The notes beneath the pieces are model-generated. The model ran no database searches, was not told the DNA's origin, and saw nothing but the letters and a program-made list of their open reading frames with translations. Made by a program: the position numbers and the translations under genes. A DNA stretch of 39,859 bases from Streptomyces phaeoluteigriseus. GTDB taxonomy: Bacteria > Actinomycetota > Actinomycetes > Streptomycetales > Streptomycetaceae. This document shows positions 31,029 through 38,564 of this stretch, one piece after another (within the stretch, counting starts at the first letter, position 1; each line of letters opens with the position of its first letter). The stretch is from the NCBI RefSeq assembly GCF_001896135.2, contig NZ_MPOH02000019.1:173268-213126 (forward strand), in the 5' to 3' direction.

Positions 31029-33662
31029 CTACGAAGGCGGGACGGGCCGGACCGCGAGGACCGCGATGTCGTCGTCGCTGTCCGCTCCCAGGCCGATGAG
31101 GAGTTCGTCGCAGAACACGTCGAGGGGTTCGCGGGCGAGGGCAGCGGCGTGTCGGCGGAGGCGGTCCATGGCGTCGTCGAGGGACTCGTCGCGGCGTTCG
31201 ATCAGGCCGTCGGTGTAGAGGAGGACGGTCGAGCGGGCCGGGATCGCGTCGCGGGCCCGCGGACGGGGCAGGTCGAGGTCCAGTCCGAGGAGTACTCCCG
31301 CGCCGTCCTGCAGATAGCGGGTGCGGCCGTCCTCACCGACCAGGAGGGGCGGCAGATGGCCGGCTGAGGAGTGCACCAGCTCCCAGGGGCCGTCCGCGGG
31401 GCCTTTGACCAGTCCGTAGATGCAGGTGGCGGTGGCCTCCCGGTAGAGGCTGTGGTTCGCCATGTCCAGCCGGCGCAGAACCGTCTCGGGAGGCTCCTGC
31501 CGGTCCACGGCGATGCCGCGCAGCATGCTGCGCAACTGGCTCATGGCGATGGCCGCGTCGAGGTTGTGCCCGGTGACGTCGCCGATCACCACCGCGGTGT
31601 CCCCGCCGGGCAGGACGAAGCTGTCGTACCAGTCGCCGCCGACCTGGGCGGTGGTGGAGGAGGCCGCGTAGCGGGCGGAGATCTGGAGGTGGGCGATCTC
31701 CGGCAGTACCGGCAGCAGTGAGCGCTGGAGACGTTCGGCGATGTTTCTCGTCTCCTGGTAGAGGCGTGCGTTGTCCGCTCCCAGGGCGAGGGCGCGCGCC
31801 AGGTCGTCGATCAGGGGCAGGTCGTCCTCGGTGAACGGCCGTTCCGCACCGCCGCGTGCCACGGTGAGGGCGCCGATGACCTCCCCGCGTGCCCGGAGCG
31901 GGGCGACGACGGCGCTGCGCGTCCCCATGCCGCGCAGCAGGTCCCGGTAGTGGGTGTCCAGCGGGCTCGCGGCCTGGCCCGGCGGCGGGGCCTCGGTGAG
32001 CAGCAGCGGGCCGGCGCCGCGCAGCGCTCGGGCCAGAGGACCGCGGGCGGTCTCCGACACCGGCGGGAGCCGGCCCTCGTACTCCTCGGGGCAGGCCGTT
32101 CCGGGGGCGCGGCGGACGACGCGGACCCGCTCCACCCGGGCGGCCTCCGCGGTGAACAGGTCCACCGCGCACCAGTCGGCCAGCCGATCGGTGAGCACCC
32201 GGCCCACCTGCCCCACCCCCTCGTCCAGGTTCGGGGCGTTGGTGAGCGCGGCCCCGGTGTCGGCCAGCAGGGTGAGCCGTTCCAGCGCCGACATGCCCGC
32301 GCCGGTTCCTCCGGTCTGCGGGGCGGCCGGTGGGCTGGGGCGGCCCGGTGGCTGCGGTGCCAGGGGGCGGGCCCGGCCGGGCGGGCGGGACGGGGTGACC
32401 GGCGCGGCGGCCCTGGGGGTGAGCTGGGCGACGAACACGGTGCGGCCGTCGGGCATCTCCTGGGTCTGGATGAACAGCCGGACGGGGACCAGCCGGCCGT
32501 CGCGGTGCAGGGCGGGGAGCGGTACCGAGCGGCCCAGGATCCGGGGCTGCCCGCTGAGCAGCAGGGACGTGAACGCCGCGAGGTGGCGTTTGCGGAGGTG
32601 CTCCGGGATGAGGGTGGTGAGGGGCAGCCCGACGAGGTCGTCCGGGTGCCGGCCGAGCAGGTCCGCCGCGGGTCCGTTCGCCGCGATGATCGTGTTCCGC
32701 TCGTCGGCGGCGATCGTCGCCACCCTGCTGGCATGCACCTGGCCGACGTCCCAGGGCACCAGCTCGGAAGGGCTGGCGCCGGGCTCCCGGGGCACCACCG
32801 TCCACGCGGTGGGGGGTCCGCCGGCGAGCTGGCCGACGATCTGGTCGAACAGCCACTCGTGGAAGACGCGACTGCGCGGCAGGGCCGGCAGGGTCAGGAA
32901 CCGTTCGTCACGGGCCTTCTCCTCGGCCAGGTGCAGAACCGTGCGCAGCGCCTGCACCGCGGGCCCGGCGTCCGACGGCACGGGCAGGGGCAGGGAGCGG
33001 ATCTCCGCTCCGTTGGCCTCCTGCCGCAGTGCGGCCGTCACACAGGTGCTGATCAGGAGGTTCATGTCCTGGGCTGCGGCGAGTTCGCCCGGTGGCACAC
33101 CCAGGTCGTCTCCGGTGGCCAGGGCCAGGACGACCTCGCGCAGCAGCCTGTGCCGGTGCTGCTGGGACGCCGAGTAGAGCGCTCCTGGTACGTCGACCAG
33201 TGTCACGGTCGCGGCGGAGCCGGGGCCCGACGGAGGCGCCGAGGTCTCCCACCCGTCCGGCTGCCGCGGTGTCCCGTCGGGTGCCAGCTCGAACCACACC
33301 GTCTTGGTGTCCTCGCCCACGTCGACGCCGTGCCCGGAGGCCAGTTTCCCGACGAGGGCCAGGCCCTGCCCCGTACCGGCGTAGGGGGGGTAGTCGTACG
33401 GCACGAGCCCGCGGTCCGGCCGCCGGTCGGTCACCCCCACCCGCACCGTGCCGCCGTCCACCCGGGCCGACACCTCGACCTCGGTGCGGGCGTGCAGCAG
33501 CGCGTTGGTGACCAGCTCGCCGACCAGGAGCTGAGCGGTCTCGACCAGGTCCGGCGCGACGCCGTCCAGAGTGGACCGCACGAACCGACGAGCCTCCGCC
33601 GCGCTCTGCGGCCCCTGGGCGAACCGGCGCGATGGCGCGCCCGGGGCAGGGTGGTCGGCCAT
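31029..33662 (-). CDS. SpoIIE-family phosphatase with RsbW-like, PAS and GAF domains
   Basis: An 877-residue cytoplasmic signalling enzyme. Domains in order: RsbW-like ATPase/anti-sigma domain (about 15-135; LVGELVTNALLHARTEVEVS, PYAGTGQGLALVGKLASGHG); a linker; PAS (about 320-420; IAADERNTIIAANGPAADLL, GLPLTTLIPEHLRKRHLAAF); GAF (about 460-630; LTLLADTGAALTNAPNLDEG, RSAVVAPLRARGEVIGALTV); and a PP2C-type SpoIIE domain to the end (AQVGGDWYDSFVLPGGDTAV, VIGDVTGHNLDAAIAMSQLR, STVLLYTDGLIERR, LGADSDDDIAVLAVR). The acidic metal residues (GGDWYD, GDVTGHN, YTDGL, DDDIAV) are present, so the phosphatase should be active, probably on an anti-anti-sigma factor. Start: ATG 33662, with TGAGG close by. 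It is divergent from the sigma-factor gene, with 199 bases between. Confidence 0.93.
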   Translation of the reverse strand: MADHPAPGAPSRRFAQGPQSAAEARRFVRSTLDGVAPDLVETAQLLVGELVTNALLHARTEVEVSARVDGGTVRVGVTDRRPDRGLVPYDYPPYAGTGQGLALVGKLASGHGVDVGEDTKTVWFELAPDGTPRQPDGWETSAPPSGPGSAATVTLVDVPGALYSASQQHRHRLLREVVLALATGDDLGVPPGELAAAQDMNLLISTCVTAALRQEANGAEIRSLPLPVPSDAGPAVQALRTVLHLAEEKARDERFLTLPALPRSRVFHEWLFDQIVGQLAGGPPTAWTVVPREPGASPSELVPWDVGQVHASRVATIAADERNTIIAANGPAADLLGRHPDDLVGLPLTTLIPEHLRKRHLAAFTSLLLSGQPRILGRSVPLPALHRDGRLVPVRLFIQTQEMPDGRTVFVAQLTPRAAAPVTPSRPPGRARPLAPQPPGRPSPPAAPQTGGTGAGMSALERLTLLADTGAALTNAPNLDEGVGQVGRVLTDRLADWCAVDLFTAEAARVERVRVVRRAPGTACPEEYEGRLPPVSETARGPLARALRGAGPLLLTEAPPPGQAASPLDTHYRDLLRGMGTRSAVVAPLRARGEVIGALTVARGGAERPFTEDDLPLIDDLARALALGADNARLYQETRNIAERLQRSLLPVLPEIAHLQISARYAASSTTAQVGGDWYDSFVLPGGDTAVVIGDVTGHNLDAAIAMSQLRSMLRGIAVDRQEPPETVLRRLDMANHSLYREATATCIYGLVKGPADGPWELVHSSAGHLPPLLVGEDGRTRYLQDGAGVLLGLDLDLPRPRARDAIPARSTVLLYTDGLIERRDESLDDAMDRLRRHAAALAREPLDVFCDELLIGLGADSDDDIAVLAVRPVPPS

Positions 33663-33861
33663 GGCCTCAGTCTGCCCCAGCGGGCCCGGCCTCGCGCCCG
33701 CTCGCTGCTGCCGGGCGGCGGACGGGTGAAGATTCCTTCCGTCACCCTGAAACATTTCCACCGTCCCACCGCATCAATGAGGTGAGGGCAGCCCGCACGG
33801 GCACAGGGCGGGCACCAGAGGCACAGGGCGCGCAGGAGCCCACCGGACTGGGGGAACAGGC

Positions 33862-34368
33862 ATGAGACAGGCCCGCGCGGACGAGTACGCCGAGTTCGCG
33901 GCGGCACGGACCGGGCATCTGTACCGGTCCGCGTGTCTGCTCACCGCGGGGGACACGCACCTCGCCGAGGATCTCGTGCAGGAGACCCTCGGCAGGCTGT
34001 ACGTCCGCTGGGGGCGCGTCTCCCGGGCCGACAACCCCGCCGGGTACGCGCAAACCGTCCTCACCCGCGCCTTCCTCACCCATCAGCGCCGGCGCAGCAG
34101 CGGCGAGCGTGCCGTGGACGTCCTGCCGGAGCGGGCCGGGGCGGGGGCCGACGTGTCCCTGCGGCTCACGCTGGTGGAGGCCCTCGGCCGGCTGCCCGCG
34201 AAGGACCGGGCCGTTCTCGTCCTGCGGTACTGGGAGGACCGGTCCGTCGAGGAGACGGCCCGTGCGATGAACGCCAGCTCCGCCGCCGTACGGACGCGGT
34301 GTGTGCGGGCCCTCGGCCGGCTGCGGGAGCTGCTGGGTGAGGACATCGGCGAGTACGCCCGTCCCTGA
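33862..34368 (+). CDS. SigE-family ECF RNA polymerase sigma factor
   Basis: A 168-residue ECF sigma factor. Region 2: DEYAEFAAARTGHLYRSACL, LTAGDTHLAEDLVQETLGRL (the DLVQET motif of region 2.2) and YVRWGRV. Region 4: LRLTLVEALGRLPAKDRAVL, VLRYWEDRSVEETARAMNAS and SAAVRTRCVRALGRLRELLG, the promoter-reading helix-turn-helix. Start ATG 33862, with GGGGGA upstream. The size and the YWEDRSVEETA sequence fit the actinobacterial SigE-family group. The gene after it, 115 bases downstream, encodes a one-helix membrane protein that could restrain it. It is divergent from a SpoIIE/RsbW-type protein, though ECF factors are not usual targets of such switches. Confidence 0.93.
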   Translation: MRQARADEYAEFAAARTGHLYRSACLLTAGDTHLAEDLVQETLGRLYVRWGRVSRADNPAGYAQTVLTRAFLTHQRRRSSGERAVDVLPERAGAGADVSLRLTLVEALGRLPAKDRAVLVLRYWEDRSVEETARAMNASSAAVRTRCVRALGRLRELLGEDIGEYARP

Positions 34369-34483
34369 GCGTGCCCCGGCCCGCCCCTGGCGGGCTGCCC
34401 GGCACCGAGCGCCCGTCAGCGGGCGGCACGACCACCCCCACTACCTCCTTCGACCAATCCGACCCCGGAAACGGTGGTGCGCC

Positions 34484-35779
34484 ATGCCCGTCGACCAGAC
34501 CCACGACCCCTTCGAGGACCGGCTCTCCGCTGCCCTGCACCAGGCCGGCGGTACCTTCGACACCGACCGGGCCGCGCTCGCCGCGGCCGGCCAGGTGCGA
34601 GGGCACCGACTGCGCCTGCGGCGGCGGGCCGCCATCGCGGGGGGTGCGGCAGGCCTCGCCCTCGTGGGGGTGGGCGGGGCGCTGCTCGTACCCTCCGGCA
34701 CAGGCGGCTCCGCACGGCACGGCTCGGTCGCCGCGACCGGATCCGGCGCGCCGAGTGCCGTGGCCGCAACGCCTGCCGTGCCCGCCGTCTCCGCCAACGA
34801 GATGGTCCGTACGCTCACGGAACTGCTCCCCGAGGGGGAGGTGACCCGCGGCGAGGCGCGGGGCACGGACAGTCCGCTGCCGCCGCTCGCGCAGGTGGTG
34901 TTCGACGACGGCAAGGGCGAGGGGGCGGTCTCGCTGCTCGTGGACCGGGTCCGGGGCGAGGGCGGGGCCTTCGATCCGGCGAGCGCGGTGACGCCCTGCC
35001 CCGAGATGGAGCTGCCCGACTCGGGCCTGGACAGCTGCGTGACGCAGACCCTGCCCGACGGGTCCGTGGTGACCCTCATCCAGGGGTACGAGTATCCGGA
35101 CCGACGCGCGGACACGAAGGCGTGGAGCGCCGACCTGGTCACGCCCGACGGGACGCGGGTGAGCGTCAGCGAGTGGAACGCCGCCGCACAGAAGGGCGAG
35201 CCCGTCTCCCGGCCCGAACCTCCGCTCGGCATGGAACAGTTGAAGACGCTGGCCGCGGCGGACGAGTGGCGCAGGGTCGCCGACGCCATCCCCGAGGAGA
35301 CCCGCAGGCCGACCTCCTCCGCGGGGGGCTCGACCGGGGACGCGACGAGCCACGAGGGCCGGCGGATCCTCGCGATCCTCACCCAGGCGCTGCCGGACGG
35401 AGTGAAGGTCGTCTCCAGCGACAACGACGAGACCGAGTTCGCCCACGCCGTCGTGGACGACGGCAAGGGCAGGAGCTACGTCCAGGTCAACCTGCAGCAC
35501 GACATGTCCGATGTCGCGGGTGAGCTGTACGGCTCCGGCGCCGAGACCCTTCCCGACGGCACGCGCGTCGCGACGCGGCAGGGGCCCGGGGAGAAGGGCG
35601 GCGAGGGCGTCGTGATGTGGACCGTGGACACGATGCGCGCGCACGGGATGCGGGTCGTGATCAGCGCCTTCAACTCGGGGAGCCAGACGACGGCCGCGAC
35701 CCGCCCCGAACCGGCCCTCACCATGGCCCAGTTGCGGAAGATCGCGCTCAGCCCGCAGTGGGAGCTGCTGGGCGCCTGA
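34484..35779 (+). CDS. Membrane-anchored protein with two similar halves, probable sigma-factor partner
   Basis: A 431-residue protein. The N-terminus DPFEDRLSAALHQAGGTFDT is short, charged and helical, like the sigma-binding ends of actinobacterial anti-sigma factors. One membrane helix (about 49-69; AAIAGGAAGLALVGVGGALL) puts the rest outside. The outer part consists of two related modules: about 106-260 (VVFDDGKGEGAVSLLVDRV; PDGTRVSVSEWNAAAQKGEP; RPEPPLGMEQLKTLAAADEW) and about 291-431 (AVVDDGKGRSYVQVNLQ; MRVVISAFNSGSQTTAATRP; PALTMAQLRKIALSPQWE). Start ATG 34484. It follows the ECF sigma gene on the same strand. A sensor/anti-sigma role is inferred from layout only; no ZAS-type Cys/His motif is present. 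Confidence 0.82.
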   Translation: MPVDQTHDPFEDRLSAALHQAGGTFDTDRAALAAAGQVRGHRLRLRRRAAIAGGAAGLALVGVGGALLVPSGTGGSARHGSVAATGSGAPSAVAATPAVPAVSANEMVRTLTELLPEGEVTRGEARGTDSPLPPLAQVVFDDGKGEGAVSLLVDRVRGEGGAFDPASAVTPCPEMELPDSGLDSCVTQTLPDGSVVTLIQGYEYPDRRADTKAWSADLVTPDGTRVSVSEWNAAAQKGEPVSRPEPPLGMEQLKTLAAADEWRRVADAIPEETRRPTSSAGGSTGDATSHEGRRILAILTQALPDGVKVVSSDNDETEFAHAVVDDGKGRSYVQVNLQHDMSDVAGELYGSGAETLPDGTRVATRQGPGEKGGEGVVMWTVDTMRAHGMRVVISAFNSGSQTTAATRPEPALTMAQLRKIALSPQWELLGA

Positions 35780-35817
35780 CCGGCGACCGGCACGACCGCC
35801 GGGGCCGTCCGCCGATC

Positions 35818-35883
35818 GCGGCCGGCCCCGGCGTCGGCGGGTGCGGCGCCTTGCTTCGAGCGGCCGGCCCCGGCGTCGGCGGG
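35818..35883. repeat. 24-base direct repeat, two exact copies
   Basis: GCGGCCGGCCCCGGCGTCGG and four more bases occur at 35818-35841 and again at 35860-35883 (period 42). They lie between two convergent genes, across the expected 3' end of the isochorismatase-like gene. Confidence 0.88.
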
Positions 35884-35887
35884 CGGC

Positions 35888-36460
35888 CGACAGGTCGAGG
35901 GTCGCCTTGGCCGTGCCGGGCTCGCCGAGCAGCGGGAAGAGGTACGACACGCTGTGCCGGTGGGCGTCCTCGTCGATGTCGGTCATCGTGTCGACCGCGA
36001 AGGTGACGTGGTAGCCGTGCTCGTGGGCGGCGCGGGCGGTGGACTCGACGCCCAGGCTGGTCGCGATGCCGGCCGGCACGATCTGGGTGACACCCCGGCG
36101 GCGCAGCTGGAGGTCGAGGTCGGTGCCGTGGAAGGGGCCCCAGGTCCGCTTGGTGACGAGGATGTCGCCGTCGTGGCCGGTGAGCGGTTCGGCGACGGGA
36201 CCCAGGTCGTACGGGCGGGAGCGGCCGCCGGCCAGGCGGGCCGCCTCGGTGCGGCCGGGGGTCGCGTCGGCGCCGTCGGGCGACGTCGCCATGCGTACGA
36301 GGACCACGGGGGCGCCGGTGGCACGGAACGCGTCGGCGAGTTCGGCGGCGCGGGCCACCACGTCGGCCGCCGGGTGGGGCTTGGCGGGCGCGGCGAGGGT
36401 GCCGGCCTGGAGGTCGATGAGGACGAGCGCGGTCCTGTCGTCGAGCGCGGTCACGGTCAC
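35888..36460 (-). CDS. Isochorismatase-like cysteine hydrolase (3' end uncertain)
   Basis: A hydrolase of the isochorismatase/nicotinamidase-like family. GTG 36460 begins TVTALDDRTALVLIDLQAGT (D16 is the expected catalytic Asp). Then come ADAFRATGAPVVLVRMATS, DGDILVTKRTWGPFHGTDLD (K of the triad in VTKR), LQLRRRGVTQIVPAGIATSL and GVESTARAAHEHGYHVTFAV. The usual catalytic Cys in 'G..T..CV..TA' is replaced: GIATSLGVESTAR has Ser/Leu there, so activity is doubtful. Family similarity ends at about 35888 (PLLGEPGTAKATLDLS). No stop occurs there in any minus frame; this frame stays open to 34166, antisense to the previous gene. The natural stop seems lost, perhaps with the direct repeats downstream. 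Its ribosome site is inside a hairpin. Confidence 0.7.
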
Positions 36461-36466
36461 GGGGCT

Positions 36467-36503
36467 GTACCTCTCCTGGGGAACAGCAGCCCAGGAGAGG
36501 TAC
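36467..36503 (-). promoter_or_regulatory. Hairpin covering the ribosome site of the isochorismatase-like gene
   Basis: A perfect 14-base inverted repeat, GTACCTCTCCTGGG (36467-36480) and CCCAGGAGAGGTAC (36490-36503), with a nine-base loop. On the minus strand the proximal arm carries AGGAGAGG, the ribosome site ten bases before GTG 36460. Folding of the messenger would hide it. Confidence 0.65.
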
Positions 36504-36516
36504 TTGCGAAAAGCAA
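36504..36516. promoter_or_regulatory. Operator-like inverted repeat
   Basis: TTGC-GAAAA-GCAA directly follows the long hairpin, and a further TTGCGA occurs at 36521-36526. The patch is AT-rich for this genome and lies in the promoter region of the hydrolase gene. It could be an operator for a local repressor; none is encoded nearby. Confidence 0.35.
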
Positions 36517-36558
36517 TTTGTTGCGAGACTCAAGCTTTCGCTCTCGGCGGGTGTGCGA

Positions 36559-37884
36559 CTAGAAGAACTCCGACCACGGCTGGTCCCAGATCTGCTTCAC
36601 GCACAGCACCAGGAACAGCAGCCCGGCCGTCGCGAGCATCCCGTTGCTGAGCCGGCCGTTGCGCCATTCGCTGGGCGTGCGGGCGGAGTTGAGCAGCCAG
36701 ATCAGGGTCAGGGCGAGGAACGGCAGGAAGGCGGCGCCCAGGACGCCGTACAGGATGATCAGGCGGAAGGGCTGGCCCTGGAAGAGCAGGATCATCGGCG
36801 GGAAGGTCAGCCACAGCAGGTAGAGGCGGAACGGCCAGGAGCGTTCCCGCCGGCCGGAGGCGACCTCGGCGCCCGTGGCCCTCGCGCTGCCGCGGTAGCG
36901 GGCGACGAAGTCGGCGAACATCAGGCTCACGCCGTGCCAGACGCCGATCAGGGAGGTGAAGGAGGTGGCGAAGAAGCCGATGAGGAAGAACTTGGCGGTG
37001 GCCGTGCCGTACTCCGCCTCCAGGATGTCGCTGAGCTGGACGAGTCCCTTGTCGCCACTGGCGATCGCCACGTTCGCGGAGTGCAGCAGCTCGGCACCGA
37101 CGAACAGCATGGAGACGACGAAGACGCCGGTGGTGATGTAGGCGACGCGGTTGTCGAGCCGCATCACCTTCATCCAGCCGGTGTCCGTCCAGCCCTTGGC
37201 GTTGACCCAGTACCCGTAGGCCGCCAGGGTGATGGTGCCGCCGACGCCGCCGACCAGGCCGAGGGTGTTGAGGATCGAGTCCTTCTCGTCGGGCAGGACG
37301 GGCAGCAGACCGGCCACGGCGTCGGCGATGTTCGGCGTCACCCGGATCGCGAGGTAGACGGTCACCACGAACATGACGCCCACCAGGACCGTCATGACCT
37401 TCTCGAAGACCGCGTACTTGTTGAACCAGACGAACACCAGACCCACCAGCCCGCAGGCGATGGCCCACCACTCCAGGTCCATCACATCCGGGAACAGGGC
37501 CTGGAGGGGCAGCGCGCTGGACGACATCGCCGCCGCGCCGTAGACGAAGCCCCAGACGACGACGTAGACGAGGAAGAAGTACGTCGTCCAGCGGCCGATG
37601 CTCGCCCAGCCGTCGAACAGGGTGCGGCCGGTGGACAGATGCCAGCGGCCGGCCGCCTCAGCGAGGGAGATCTTGACCAGGCAGCCGAGGACCGCGGCCC
37701 ACAGCAGCGTGTAGCCGAAGTTGCTGCCGGCGATGAGGGTGGCGACCAGGTCGCCGGCGCCGACGCCGGTCGCGGCGACGACGATGCCGGGCCCGATGTG
37801 GCGCCAGCTGGACTTGCGGGGGGATGGGTGGTTGCCGCCGGATGATGCCTCGGTGTCAGTGGGGTTACCCGTGGTGTCCGCCAT
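36559..37884 (-). CDS. Divergent Nramp-family transporter
   Basis: A 441-residue membrane protein with about eleven helices, related to Nramp divalent-metal transporters. The first helix reads HIGPGIVVAATGVGAGDLVA, where classical Nramps have D-P-G-N; here it is G-V-G-A followed by GD. The sixth-helix M-P-H signature is also missing; the region reads VGGVGGTITLAAYGYWVNAK. Other helices: WTTYFFLVYVVVWGFVYGAA, KYAVFEKVMTVLVGVMFVVT, FFLIGFFATSFTSLIGVWHG and FPPMILLFQGQPFRLIILYG. These replacements suggest a different cargo, as in the Nramp-related magnesium transporters. Start ATG 37884; no clear ribosome site. It stands alone between a regulatory hairpin region and the RsbW-like gene. Confidence 0.85.
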   Translation of the reverse strand: MADTTGNPTDTEASSGGNHPSPRKSSWRHIGPGIVVAATGVGAGDLVATLIAGSNFGYTLLWAAVLGCLVKISLAEAAGRWHLSTGRTLFDGWASIGRWTTYFFLVYVVVWGFVYGAAAMSSSALPLQALFPDVMDLEWWAIACGLVGLVFVWFNKYAVFEKVMTVLVGVMFVVTVYLAIRVTPNIADAVAGLLPVLPDEKDSILNTLGLVGGVGGTITLAAYGYWVNAKGWTDTGWMKVMRLDNRVAYITTGVFVVSMLFVGAELLHSANVAIASGDKGLVQLSDILEAEYGTATAKFFLIGFFATSFTSLIGVWHGVSLMFADFVARYRGSARATGAEVASGRRERSWPFRLYLLWLTFPPMILLFQGQPFRLIILYGVLGAAFLPFLALTLIWLLNSARTPSEWRNGRLSNGMLATAGLLFLVLCVKQIWDQPWSEFF

Positions 37885-37977
37885 AGGAATCAAGAAACCG
37901 GAAGCAGCCGGAGCCGACAAGAGGGCGTACGCGGGTGTCGCGCGCGCCCGGGGTACCGGACCCGCCGCGGCCGAGCG

Positions 37978-38439
37978 TCAGTCGCACGCACACGTGGCCA
38001 GTTCGAACCACACGGTCTTGCCCGGACCGTCCTGGTGGCAGCCCCAGCGCCGGGCGAGCGCCTCCACCAGGAACATTCCCCGGCCGCTCTCCGCGGAGCC
38101 CGCCTGGAGCACCTGCGGGGTACGGCGGCCGGTGTCGGTCACCTCGCAGCGCAGCACGCCGTGCGCCGCGGACAGCGTCAGCCGGTAGTGGCTCGCGGAG
38201 TGCAGCAGGGCGTTGGTGGCGAGTTCGCTGACGAGCAGTACGGCGGTGTCGACCAGGTCCTCGGGCTCGGCCAGCCCCCAGTCCTCCAACTGCCGGCGCA
38301 CCTGCGAGCGTGCCTCACCGACGGCGGACGGCCGGGGGTCGTACTCGACACTCCAGTGGCCCGCGCCCAGGGGCGGTTGGGGGCAGGCGCCGTACGGGGA
38401 GTCGGGGTCAGGGAGGCGCCCCCCGGAGAGTTGCAGCAT
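37978..38439 (-). CDS. RsbW-like ATP-binding protein (anti-sigma kinase family)
   Basis: A 153-residue protein of the HATPase_c_2 family. After an N-terminal tail (LQLSGGRLPDPDSPYGACPQ) comes the ATP-binding fold: VDTAVLLVSELATNALLHSA (N box with E and N), LRCEVTDTGRRTPQV (the D-x-G box) and ESGRGMFLVEALARRWGCHQ, then GPGKTVWFELA. The family includes RsbW and SpoIIAB, kinases that bind sigma factors and phosphorylate their antagonists; Streptomyces has dozens of them. Start ATG 38439, with GGTGGAGG immediately before, is not certain. The upstream region has TACCTG repeats. No sigma-factor or antagonist gene lies next to it. Confidence 0.85.
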   Translation of the reverse strand: MLQLSGGRLPDPDSPYGACPQPPLGAGHWSVEYDPRPSAVGEARSQVRRQLEDWGLAEPEDLVDTAVLLVSELATNALLHSASHYRLTLSAAHGVLRCEVTDTGRRTPQVLQAGSAESGRGMFLVEALARRWGCHQDGPGKTVWFELATCACD

Positions 38440-38484
38440 GCCTCCACCATGACCTGCCCCGACGACCCGTACACGGGGAGGACT

Positions 38485-38539
38485 ACCTGTTTCCGTACCT
38501 GTGGATAGCTCCTGATACCTGCGAATACCTGTGGATAGC
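38485..38539. repeat. TACCTG-containing short repeats
   Basis: TACCTGTGGATAGC occurs at 38496-38509 and 38526-38539, 30 bases apart. TACCTG also occurs at 38485 and 38516. Reversed, the long copies contain CTATCCACA, one change from the DnaA box TTATCCACA. They lie just upstream of the RsbW-like gene. Confidence 0.75.
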
Positions 38540-38564
38540 CGGTGATGCCCGTAGATGTCGGGGA

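Noticed and set aside
34166..35887. The isochorismatase-like frame continuing antisense through the next gene
   Set aside because: The translation is Arg/Gly/Pro-rich noise opposite two well-supported plus-strand genes; only the part up to 35888 matches the family.
38485..38539. A replication origin suggested by DnaA-like boxes
   Set aside because: Only two imperfect boxes, and no dnaA, dnaN or gyrase gene in the window.
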